Notes: generated by a model not told the origin, from the letters alone. Shown: positions 1-5,890, counted from the first letter of the stretch. The stretch: 9,308 nucleotides of DNA from Candidatus Omnitrophota bacterium (GCA_016206675.1 JACQRD010000046.1:1-9308); one strand, 5' to 3'. Program-made: numbers and translations.

Positions 1-890
1 ACATCGGCCTCAAAGAGGTCAACAAGTGCCGGAAGCACGACGACCAGGCTCAGTTGAAGCCGGAGGAACGCTACCAGCTTGTCAAAGGCACGCACGAGCC
101 CATCGTCGATGGGGCCGTGTTTCAGCGGGTCCAGGCGCTCAGAAAGCGCAACGGCAGAACCCATCACAGTTTCGCAGAGACAACCCGGCATGTGTACCTG
201 CTCGGCAACGAACGGGTGCGCTGCGGCGAGTGCCGGTCCGTGATGACTACGTCGTGGTCCAAAGGGCGACGGCGCACTTATCCCTACTATCTCTGCACGG
301 CCATTGACAAGGCGGGGACTCGCTCGTGCGGCATCCGGCGGGTGTCCGCTGAGGCGCTCGATGGAATCGTGCTGCGCCGCGTCAGGCGAATCGCGCAATC
401 ACCAAAGCTCTGCAGGGACCTGGTCGCCAGCACAAACCGGCTCTTCGTCAAAGAGCTTGGTCCGCTTCGGCAGCGCCGGGCTGCGCTCACGAGGGCGCTC
501 GGAGAAGTAGATAGCCAGGCCAAACAGCTTGTTACCAAGCTCGTAAGCAACGGCTGTGAGAACCTCTACTACGTGCGTGAGGCGTTGGCTGACTTCGAGG
601 AACGCCGCAAGCAGGTTGAACTTGAGATCGCCACCGTTGAGACGGCGATCCAGCAGTATGAGGGTAAGCAGATCGAGCCTGAGGCGGTGCAGCACGGACT
701 GGCGGCGTTCGACCAGGTGCTTGACGAACTGACGCCAGCGGAGCGGCGGCGGGTATTCGAGCTTCTCGTGCGGGAAGTCGTCTACACGCCTACCCACATC
801 ACATTGACGCTGTATGAGTTACCGTTCGTCGAGCGGGGGGACGTGAAGGCTTCTTGGTTCGACGGGCGTCAAGAATGGCTGGCGGACTAG
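1..890 (+). CDS. Large serine recombinase, C-terminal part (5' end off window)
   Basis: The reading frame (codons from base 3) is open to the left edge, so only the last 295 residues are visible; the catalytic resolvase domain lies outside. The first visible stretch, ending in an HEPIVDGAVF-type motif, matches the end of the 'Recombinase' DNA-binding domain. It is followed by a zinc beta-ribbon with four cysteines (visible residues 74, 77, 98, 109; CGEC, then YYLC, then SC). A charged, leucine-rich coiled coil (about residues 135-225) and a short basic/hydrophobic tail follow. This order is that of large serine integrases, which integrate and excise mobile elements using the coiled coil for synapsis control. 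The last codons (WLAD and TAG) lie inside the oppositely oriented tRNA-Gln. Base composition is visibly less GC-rich than the housekeeping cluster, fitting horizontal origin. The family is secure; the element it belongs to and whether it is intact cannot be seen. Confidence 0.9.
   Translation, partial: IGLKEVNKCRKHDDQAQLKPEERYQLVKGTHEPIVDGAVFQRVQALRKRNGRTHHSFAETTRHVYLLGNERVRCGECRSVMTTSWSKGRRRTYPYYLCTAIDKAGTRSCGIRRVSAEALDGIVLRRVRRIAQSPKLCRDLVASTNRLFVKELGPLRQRRAALTRALGEVDSQAKQLVTKLVSNGCENLYYVREALADFEERRKQVELEIATVETAIQQYEGKQIEPEAVQHGLAAFDQVLDELTPAERRRVFELLVREVVYTPTHITLTLYELPFVERGDVKASWFDGRQEWLAD
851..875. repeat. Short inverted repeat abutting the tRNA 3' end
   Basis: TTCTTG (851-856) and CAAGAA (870-875) are exact reverse complements separated by 13 bases that contain a smaller GACG-GG-CGTC pairing (861-870). 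It lies inside the recombinase 3' coding region and touches base 876, the end of the tRNA gene. It could be a recombinase half-site, a weak hairpin downstream of the tRNA (there is no T-tract), or chance. Confidence 0.3.
876..890. other. Candidate attachment-site overlap: tRNA 3' end and recombinase C-terminus
   Basis: These 15 bases are read as TGG CTG GCG GAC TAG (W-L-A-D-stop) by the recombinase on the plus strand. On the minus strand they are the last T-stem bases, the acceptor 3' strand and the CCA of tRNA-Gln. A recombinase gene converging on, and sharing sequence with, a tRNA 3' end is the arrangement seen at attL/attR junctions of tRNA-integrated elements. The true core could be longer or displaced; the other end of the element is outside the window. 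Confidence 0.45.
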
Positions 891-949
891 GATTCGAACC
901 TAGACAAGCAGGTCCAGAGCCTGCTGTGCTACCGTTACACCATCCGCCA
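876..949 (-). tRNA. tRNA-Gln (anticodon CUG)
   Basis: On the minus strand a complete cloverleaf can be drawn. The acceptor stem is TGGCGGA/TCCGCCA with discriminator G and an encoded CCA (876-878). The D stem is GTGT/GCAC, the anticodon stem GCAGG/CCTGC, and the 7-base loop CTCTGGA gives anticodon CTG. The T stem is CTAGG/CCTAG with loop TTCGAAT. A first base U and discriminator G are typical of bacterial tRNA-Gln. It decodes CAG. It lies 48 bases downstream of the antitoxin gene on the same strand and may be cotranscribed with it. Its final 15 bases are shared with the end of the convergent recombinase gene, so it is a candidate attachment site. Which enzyme charges it is unknown: either GlnRS, or a non-discriminating GluRS plus GatCAB. 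Confidence 0.96.
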
Positions 950-997
950 ATGGATGAAACAAAGAGGGGGTAGTCTATCAGAACCTGCCAAAGGGAA

Positions 998-1246
998 CTA
1001 CGACCAGTTGATGTCCTCCAGTCTAACGCCGCGCCCCTGACGGAGGCTCTTTCGGGCCCTTTCGACCCGGCGCAAAAATCGGGAATCGTGCTCCAATCGG
1101 TAATCAAACCAGTCATCTCCCGATTTGAAGCCGATCAAAATGCCTGCGGGCTTGCCGTGACGGGTAATCACGACCTCTTGGTGCTCGGCCACATGGAGAT
1201 ATCGTGACAAATCGTCCTTGATGTCAGATAGGGCGATGTGCTTCAT
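998..1246 (-). CDS. Solitary Phd/YefM-family antitoxin
   Basis: This 82-residue protein begins MKHIALSDIKDDLSRYL and continues with EVVITRHGKPAGILIGF, the Phd/YefM fold signature: an N-terminal DNA-binding half with a beta-strand reading 'vviTrhGkPvavl'. The C-terminal half (RFLRRVERARKSLRQGRG and the following 'vrLED') resembles the toxin-wrapping tail of this family. Such proteins neutralise a toxin such as Doc, YoeB/RelE or VapC and autorepress their promoter. The start at 1246 was chosen because GAGGGA (1255-1260) is a good ribosome site 8 bases upstream and the family begins at this methionine; an in-frame start at 1273 would add nine unlikely residues. No toxin gene follows: the next feature downstream is tRNA-Gln, and the upstream neighbour is the PilZ gene. 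It is therefore an orphan here, through toxin loss, a distant partner or a role as a plain regulator. Confidence 0.85.
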   Translation of the reverse strand: MKHIALSDIKDDLSRYLHVAEHQEVVITRHGKPAGILIGFKSGDDWFDYRLEHDSRFLRRVERARKSLRQGRGVRLEDINWS

Positions 1247-1254
1247 TCGGCTGT

Positions 1255-1260
1255 TCCCTC
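1255..1260 (-). promoter_or_regulatory. Ribosome binding site of the antitoxin gene
   Basis: GAGGGA on the minus strand, 8 bases before the ATG at 1246. It decides the start against the longer in-frame alternative at 1273. It is one of only two convincing Shine-Dalgarno sites in the window. Confidence 0.7.
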
Positions 1261-1327
1261 CCGTTTCAACCACGCACCGGCCTGCGATTTGGAAACCACG
1301 GCCAGAATCTCAACAGTGGCTTCTTGG

Positions 1328-1357
1328 AGTATAGCTAGAATTGGTTTTTGACGTCAA
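1328..1357 (-). promoter_or_regulatory. Sigma70-type promoter for the antitoxin (and perhaps tRNA-Gln)
   Basis: Minus strand: -35 TTGACG (1352-1357) and -10 TATACT (1328-1333), separated by 18 bases; both are close to the sigma70 consensus. Transcription would begin near 1321, leaving a leader of about 75 bases before the ATG at 1246. The -35 lies in a perfect 10-base palindrome, TTGACGTCAA (1348-1357), a plausible operator for autoregulation by the antitoxin. It begins just after the PilZ stop codon, so the left segment has its own transcription unit. Inferred from sequence only. Confidence 0.65.
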
Positions 1358-1359
1358 GG

Positions 1360-1374
1360 GAGGGTTACACCCTC
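1360..1374 (-). other. Small hairpin across the PilZ stop codon
   Basis: GAGGGT (1360-1365) and ACCCTC (1369-1374) are perfect complements around a 3-base loop, spanning the TAA of the PilZ gene at the end of the housekeeping cluster. There is no T-tract after it, so it is not a standard intrinsic terminator. It could slow or trim the 3' end of the cluster transcript, or be chance. Confidence 0.25.
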
Positions 1375-1712
1375 GACGGGAAGAGGCTGGCGAGGTGGCG
1401 GCGAAGGCGCTGGCGGTCGGGATCCTCAAGCCATCGGAAGCGCACGCCCACGTCATACTGGGGGGCGCCGAGGCGGGAGACCTCGCGGATCCAGATCACC
1501 TCGGCGGTGGCCTGCATTGAGGCGTGGGAAAAGGGCAGCTCCAGCGTCAGCGGCAGCGGCTGGCCGATGGCCAGCCGCACCGGTGTGGGAAACCGCAGGC
1601 CGGTCTCGCTGACATCCTGCGTGAAGCTGCGCTGCGTCTTCAGCGTCCCGGGGCTCGGAAACTCAATCAGAATCGGCGTCTCCACCCGGATGAACCGCCG
1701 CTGTTCCTGCAT
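1365..1712 (-). CDS. PilZ domain protein, probable c-di-GMP receptor
   Basis: A 115-residue protein that is a single PilZ domain. The N-terminal RxxxR motif is R5-x3-R9 (RRFIR) and the second motif D/NxSxxG is D33-V-S35-E-T-G38; together they form the cyclic-di-GMP binding site. The predicted beta-strands (LPLTLELPF, ATAEVIWI, YDVGVRF) fit the six-stranded barrel, and 'DVGVRF' is the usual last conserved strand. No membrane segment or signal peptide is visible. Its ATG overlaps the gltX stop as TGATG (shared base 1712), so translation is probably coupled to gltX, although a housekeeping synthetase and a second-messenger receptor have no obvious shared pathway. The output is unknown: stand-alone PilZ proteins commonly act on motility, polysaccharide export or secretion through partners. 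It is the last gene of the cluster. Confidence 0.88.
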   Translation of the reverse strand: MQEQRRFIRVETPILIEFPSPGTLKTQRSFTQDVSETGLRFPTPVRLAIGQPLPLTLELPFSHASMQATAEVIWIREVSRLGAPQYDVGVRFRWLEDPDRQRLRRHLASLFPSRV

Positions 1713-3007
1713 CAGGGCTTGGCCAGCTCTGCCGCGTGCGCCAGGCGGCTGAGCACCTTGTCGCGACCCAGAACGGCCATGCAGCCGAAGAGCGGCGGGC
1801 TGACCGCGCGGCCGGTGACGGCCACGCGCACCGGGTGGATCAGCGCCTTCGCATCGAGGCCCTGCTCCGCCGCATAGGCCCGCGTGGCCTCCTCGACCGA
1901 AGCCGCGTCAAACGCCTTCAGATGGCTGAGCCGCTCGCGCAACGCCTGCAGATGCTGCAGCGTGCCGTTCTGGCGCAGAAATTGGTCGACGGCCTCCGGC
2001 TGATACTGCGGCGGCTCCTGGAAGAAGAAGGCGTGCTGCTCCTCGACATCCTCGAGGACCTTGATCCGATCGCGGATCAGCGCGGTCAGCTGCTCAAGCC
2101 ACGCGCGGTCGTAGTCCGCCGGCAGCCACCCTTTCGCCATCAACCGTTCGGCCAGCAGCCCGGAGAGCTTCGGCACCGGCGTCTGCTTCAGATACTGGCC
2201 ATTGAGCCAGTCTAGCTTGCGCAGATCGAAAAACGCGGCGGTCTTGCGGACCTTGGACAGCTCGAAGAGCTCGATGAGCTCCTGCGGCGGCACCATCTCG
2301 CGGTTGCCGCCGGGCGACCAACCCAGCAGGGCCAGGTAGTTGACGAACGCCTCCGGCAGGTAGCCCACCTGGCGGTACTCTTCCACCGACGTCGCCCCCT
2401 GCCGCTTGGAGAGGCGTGCGCGATCCGCGCCGACGATCAGCGGAATGTGGCAGAAGATGGGGATCGGAAAGCCCAGCGCCTCATAGAGGACGACCTGCTT
2501 CGGCGTGTTGGCGATGTGGTCGTCGCCGCGGATGACGTGCGAGACCTTCATCAGGGCGTCGTCGACGACGCAGGCGAAGTTGTAGGTCGGCGTGCCGTCG
2601 GACTTCATCAACACCAGCGTCTCGAAGAGCGTGGTGTCCACCGTGATATCGCCACGAAGCACGTCGTTGAACGTCACCGGCCGCGGGGTGACCTCGAAGA
2701 CCACCGCCTTCTCCTTGCGCGCCGCCCTGCCCGCAGAGAGCAGCCGCTCAGCGTGCGCTTGGTACAGCGGCATGCGCTGGCTCTGGAAGTACGGCCCCTC
2801 ATCCGCGTGAATGCCGAGAAACGTCAGGCTCGCGTAGATGTCTTCGAGAAAGGCGGGATTGGAGCGCTTCTGGTCGGTATCCTCGATGCGCAGGATGAAG
2901 GCGCCGCGCTCATGCTTGGCGAAGAGCCAGTTAAACAGCGCGGTGCGGGCAGACCCCACATGGAGTTTGCCCGTGGGGCTCGGGGCGAAACGGACACGCA
3001 CACTCAT
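1712..3007 (-). CDS. gltX: Glutamyl-tRNA synthetase, short form
   Basis: Cytoplasmic class I synthetase that ligates glutamate to tRNA using ATP. The N-terminus contains FAPSPTGKLHVGSARTAL with the HIGH-type motif at residues 16-19 (HVGS). The class signature ILRIEDTD is at 38-45, and TYNFACVVDD with HVIRGDDH is near 141-164. The KMSKS-type loop is RLSKR (198-202). The C-terminal part is the helical anticodon-binding region ending with a conserved RVAVTG segment. At 431 residues it is shorter than the usual 465-490. The shortfall lies mostly after residue 93, where the family normally has AYxCYC and a DGRCR-type loop; here SAGRAARKEKAVVFEV runs straight on, so roughly 40 residues are absent without a visible frameshift. 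The start at 3007 gives the canonical N-terminus; no clear ribosome site precedes it. It follows dxs after 21 bases. Whether it also charges tRNA-Gln cannot be read from the sequence. Confidence 0.96.
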   Translation of the reverse strand: MSVRVRFAPSPTGKLHVGSARTALFNWLFAKHERGAFILRIEDTDQKRSNPAFLEDIYASLTFLGIHADEGPYFQSQRMPLYQAHAERLLSAGRAARKEKAVVFEVTPRPVTFNDVLRGDITVDTTLFETLVLMKSDGTPTYNFACVVDDALMKVSHVIRGDDHIANTPKQVVLYEALGFPIPIFCHIPLIVGADRARLSKRQGATSVEEYRQVGYLPEAFVNYLALLGWSPGGNREMVPPQELIELFELSKVRKTAAFFDLRKLDWLNGQYLKQTPVPKLSGLLAERLMAKGWLPADYDRAWLEQLTALIRDRIKVLEDVEEQHAFFFQEPPQYQPEAVDQFLRQNGTLQHLQALRERLSHLKAFDAASVEEATRAYAAEQGLDAKALIHPVRVAVTGRAVSPPLFGCMAVLGRDKVLSRLAHAAELAKP

Positions 3008-3028
3008 GGATGGAGTGACCGGATTGAG

Positions 3029-5038
3029 TTACTCGGACTGCGCCAGCAGGCGCAGCTCACCCGCCTGCCTCTCATCAGTTTCATGGGCGGGCAGGTCGGT
3101 GGGCGCGCTGAGGCCGTGGTACCAGCGCAGGATGCGCTGCGTGAGGCTCTCGGAATCGAGCCGGACCAGCCGCAGCAGCTCGCTGCGCTTGCCGTGCTCG
3201 ATGAACTGATCCGGCAGGCCGATGCGCAGATGGGGCACGGCGGGCAGGGCCAGCGCGTCAATCGTCTCGGAGACCGCGCTGCCGAAGCCGCCGGCGATCT
3301 GCCCCTCCTCAATCGTGACAAGGTGGCCGGTCTGCACGGCGGCGCGCACCATCGCCTCATCGATCGGTTTGATGAAGCGGGCGTTGACGACTGCGGCCTC
3401 GATGCCCTCACGGGCGAGCTGCTCCGCCGCCTTCAGCGCCGGGTAGACCATGCTGCCGATCGCCAGCAAGCTGAGGTCCTTGCCCGGCCGCAGGCTCTCC
3501 GACTTGCCGGTGATGATGCGGGAAGATTTGCCGAGGGGCTCGCCGCAGACGATCCCGCCGCGGGCGTAGCGGATGGCCACTGGAAGCTTCTGCTCCATCG
3601 ACCAGCGCAGCATCGCGCGCAGCTCGCTCGGATCCTTGGGCGAGAGCAGCAGCAGATTCGGCAGCGGACGCAGATAGGCGAGATCGAAGACTCCGTGGTG
3701 CGTCGGGCCGTCCTCGCCGACAAGACTGGCGCGGTCGATCGCCAGCACCACCGGCAGCTGTTGCAGGCACATCTCGTGCATGATCTGATCGTAGGCCCGC
3801 TGTAGGAACGTTGAGTAGATCGCCACCACGGGCCGAGCCCCCCCTTTGGCCAGCCCCGCCGCCAGCCCCACGGCATGCTGCTCGGCCATGCCGACATCAA
3901 TGCACCGATCCGGAAACCGTTTGGCAAACTCGCTCACACCGGTGCCTTCCGGCATGGCGGCGGTGATGGCCAGCAGCCGCTTGTTGGCCTCTCCCAGGCG
4001 GATCAGCTCGTCGCTGAAGGCCTCGCTGAACGTGGCTGTAGGCTCAAGGCTGTAGGCTGTAGGCCGCCCGTTCTTGCCTAGAGCCTTCAGCCTAGAGCCT
4101 AGAGCTTCTTGCGATTTGTGCTGGCCGGTTTCTAGATCGAACGCCTCGATCTTGTGGAACCGCTCCGGATCCTGCTCGGCGAAACGGTACCCCTTGCCCT
4201 TCACCGTGTTGACGTGCAAGAGGATCGGCCCCTTCATGCGCCGGACGTTCTTGAGGGTTGAGATCAGCTCCGGCAGGTTGTGGCCATCCACCGGCCCGAC
4301 GTAGCGAAAACCCAGCTCCTCGAAGACCAGCCCTGGCACAAGAAAGCCCTTGAGCGTCTCTTCCATCTTCTTGCCCAGCCGCAGGAACTTGGCACCCGCC
4401 GGCAGCTTGCGCAACAGATCTTCCACATCCTGGCGGATCTTGTTGTAGGTGGGGCTGACCACGATGCGGGTGAGGTAGCGGCTTAAGCCCCCTACCGGTG
4501 GGGCGATGGACATCTTGTTGTCATTGAGGATGACCAGCAGGTTCGTCTTGAGGTGGCCGATGTGATTGAGCGCTTCTAGCGCCATGCCTTCGCCGAGGCT
4601 CGCATCGCCGATGATCGCCACCACCTGGCGGCTCTCGTCGGCCTGATCGCGCGCCATGGCCAGCCCCAGCGCGGTGGAGAGCACGGTGCCGCCGTGGCCG
4701 GTCGTGAAGAGATCGTAGGGGCATTCATCTTTATTGTTGAAGCCGGTGAGCCCCTTGAACTGCTTGAGCGTGTGGAAGGCGTCGCGGCGGCCGGTGATGA
4801 GCTTGTGGGCGAAGGCCTGATAGCCCATGTCCCAGACTAGAAGATCCTCGGGCGCCTCGAAGACGTAGTGGAGTGCCAGGCACAGCTCCACGGCCCCCAG
4901 GCTGGAAGCCAGATGGCCGCCCAGCGCGGAGATGGTCTTCAGCAGCTCGCCGCGGATTTCCTGGGCGAGCTGATGCAGCTGCGCGTGGCTCAGCGGCTTC
5001 AGATCCGCCGGACGCTCAATGGAATCCAACAGGCGCAT
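3029..5038 (-). CDS. dxs: 1-deoxy-D-xylulose-5-phosphate synthase
   Basis: Thiamine-diphosphate enzyme condensing pyruvate and glyceraldehyde 3-phosphate to DXP, the entry step of the MEP isoprenoid pathway. At 669 residues it exceeds the usual 620-640. Conserved parts visible are GGHLASSLGAVEL (His42), FEELGFRYVGPVDGHN (about 239-254), the FHKI histidine (295), MAEQHAV with catalytic Glu386, YSTFLQRAYDQ (408-418), DRASLVGEDG (435-444), THHG (446-449) and IRYARGG. Departures are GYQ at 72-74 where the family has GHQ, and GDA at 144-146 where the thiamine motif begins GDG. About 25 extra residues (about 310-336) are encoded by a heptamer-repeat hairpin inserted in frame. The C-terminal tail of about 30 residues (GLSAPTDLPAHETDERQAGE) also exceeds the family end. 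ATG at 5038 gives the usual MRLLDSIERPADL start, 3 bases after the ispA-like stop, so the two isoprenoid genes are probably cotranscribed. Confidence 0.95.
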   Translation of the reverse strand: MRLLDSIERPADLKPLSHAQLHQLAQEIRGELLKTISALGGHLASSLGAVELCLALHYVFEAPEDLLVWDMGYQAFAHKLITGRRDAFHTLKQFKGLTGFNNKDECPYDLFTTGHGGTVLSTALGLAMARDQADESRQVVAIIGDASLGEGMALEALNHIGHLKTNLLVILNDNKMSIAPPVGGLSRYLTRIVVSPTYNKIRQDVEDLLRKLPAGAKFLRLGKKMEETLKGFLVPGLVFEELGFRYVGPVDGHNLPELISTLKNVRRMKGPILLHVNTVKGKGYRFAEQDPERFHKIEAFDLETGQHKSQEALGSRLKALGKNGRPTAYSLEPTATFSEAFSDELIRLGEANKRLLAITAAMPEGTGVSEFAKRFPDRCIDVGMAEQHAVGLAAGLAKGGARPVVAIYSTFLQRAYDQIMHEMCLQQLPVVLAIDRASLVGEDGPTHHGVFDLAYLRPLPNLLLLSPKDPSELRAMLRWSMEQKLPVAIRYARGGIVCGEPLGKSSRIITGKSESLRPGKDLSLLAIGSMVYPALKAAEQLAREGIEAAVVNARFIKPIDEAMVRAAVQTGHLVTIEEGQIAGGFGSAVSETIDALALPAVPHLRIGLPDQFIEHGKRSELLRLVRLDSESLTQRILRWYHGLSAPTDLPAHETDERQAGELRLLAQSE
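4034..4108. repeat. Heptamer-repeat hairpin inserted in frame within dxs
   Basis: The left arm is GGCTGTA, GGCTCAA, GGCTGTA, GGCTGTA (4034-4061) plus GGCC. The right arm is GCCTAGA, GCCTTCA, GCCTAGA, GCCTAGA (4076-4103) plus GCTT. Bases 4035-4064 pair with 4076-4105 in 26 of 30 positions around an 11-base loop. Read on the minus strand it encodes EALGSRLKALG, a KNGR turn and PTAYSLEPTA inside dxs, at the linker between the first and second thiamine-binding domains, where insertions are tolerated. No stop or frameshift results. The architecture resembles in-frame palindromic insertions such as Rickettsia palindromic elements, but the sequence family is different. Confidence 0.85.
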
Positions 5039-5041
5039 GAA

Positions 5042-5890
5042 TCAGGACGCGGTCGAGGCGAGCCACTGGGCGATCTGCCGCAGGCCGGCGGCTTCGGTGC
5101 CGAAGGGTTTCACCATGTCGATGGCATGAGCGATAAGATTGTGCGCTTGCGCACGGGCTTCGTCAAGCCCCAAGCGGTTGACGAACCCCTCGCGGTCATG
5201 GATGTCATCGATGAGTTGAAAGGCCAGCCCGATGTTTCTTCCGTATCCCTGTAAGTATTTGATTTGATGTGAGTTAGCGCTACCTGCTAATCCGCCGGAG
5301 ACCACGCTCGCGCCGATCAGCGCGCCGGTTTTCCACCGGGCGATCTCCTTGAGGGTTTCCTCTGACGCGCCATGCGGCCGGCTGATCGCCTGCAGATCCA
5401 GCACCTGGCCGCCGATGAGGCCCGTCGTGCCGCATGCCGTGCTGACGGTGTGGATGATCGCCAGGGCGTTGGGCATCTCATGACGGCTCATGAGATCGAA
5501 CGCCAGTGTCAGCAGCGCATCGCCGATCAGAATGGCGTTGCCCTCTCCGAACTTCCGGTGGCAGGCTGGCTGTCCTCGCCGCTGATCCGCGTTGTCCATC
5601 GCCGGCAGATCATCGTGGACCAACGAATAGGTGTGGATCAACTCCAGCGCGCAGGCCACCGGCAGGGCCACGCGCGATGGTGCGCCGACCGCCGCCGCAG
5701 CCCCGAGGCAGAGCAGGGGCCGGAAGCGCTTGCCGCCGGAAAAGACGCAATAGCGCATTCCTTCATGCACCACCGGAGGAATCGCGGAGGCCTTGGGCAG
5801 GGCGCGCTCCAGCGCCCGGTCGATCAGCCGGCGCCAGAGATCAAGCCGGCTCGTCGTCCGAGGGACTACCGTCTTCAGCTGCATCGTCAT
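5042..5890 (-). CDS. Polyprenyl (farnesyl/geranylgeranyl-type) diphosphate synthase, shortened
   Basis: Trans-prenyltransferase that elongates allylic diphosphates with IPP; lying directly before dxs it would use products of the same pathway. From ATG 5890 it has 282 residues. GGKRFRPLL (52-60) is the IPP-binding KR region. The first aspartate-rich motif is DDLPAMD (93-99) followed by RRG (104-106). GDALLTLAF (124-132), TGLIGGQVLDL (156-166) and the second aspartate motif DDIHD (228-232) after AFQLI are all present. The segment after DDIHD is short: HDREGFVNRLGLDEA replaces the usual GDxxxxGKxxGxDxxxGKxTYP stretch, losing about 18 residues and the conserved lysines. ATG at 5890 or 5884, or TTG at 5893, could all be starts; none has a strong ribosome site, and all overlap the xseB end by about 50 bases. 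The ispA type is inferred from length and context; product chain length cannot be assigned. Confidence 0.9.
   Translation of the reverse strand: MTMQLKTVVPRTTSRLDLWRRLIDRALERALPKASAIPPVVHEGMRYCVFSGGKRFRPLLCLGAAAAVGAPSRVALPVACALELIHTYSLVHDDLPAMDNADQRRGQPACHRKFGEGNAILIGDALLTLAFDLMSRHEMPNALAIIHTVSTACGTTGLIGGQVLDLQAISRPHGASEETLKEIARWKTGALIGASVVSGGLAGSANSHQIKYLQGYGRNIGLAFQLIDDIHDREGFVNRLGLDEARAQAHNLIAHAIDMVKPFGTEAAGLRQIAQWLASTAS

Noticed and set aside
950..997. Dedicated promoter for tRNA-Gln
   Set aside because: A weak TAGACT is present, but there is no acceptable -35 at 16-18 bases. Readthrough from the antitoxin promoter is simpler.
799..1116. Minus-strand frame of 105 codons across the tRNA and antitoxin 3' end
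   Set aside because: It contains the typical spurious peptide of a translated tRNA gene (GGWCNGSTAGSGPACLGSNPS-like) and overlaps two better supported features.
1712..3007. Frameshift or pseudogene explanation for short gltX
   Set aside because: The frame is continuous, with all catalytic motifs in the correct order on both sides of the missing block, so an in-frame deletion or lineage form is more likely than decay.
2447..3805. Long plus-strand open frame of 452 codons
   Set aside because: It lies antisense to gltX and dxs, which match known families end to end. The translation is Arg/Gln/Ala/Asp-rich with no domain, as expected from the complement of high-GC coding sequence.
4034..4108. 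CRISPR array or Rho-independent terminator in dxs
   Set aside because: Units are 7 bases with no spacers, so it is not CRISPR. It lies within an intact coding frame and has no T-tract, so it is not a normal terminator.
5225..5285. AT-rich patch inside the prenyl synthase gene
   Set aside because: It is locally richer in A/T and in unusual codons, but the protein is continuous and family-like (ANSHQIKYLQGYGRNIGLAF), with no repeat or inverted arms, so it looks like ordinary variation.
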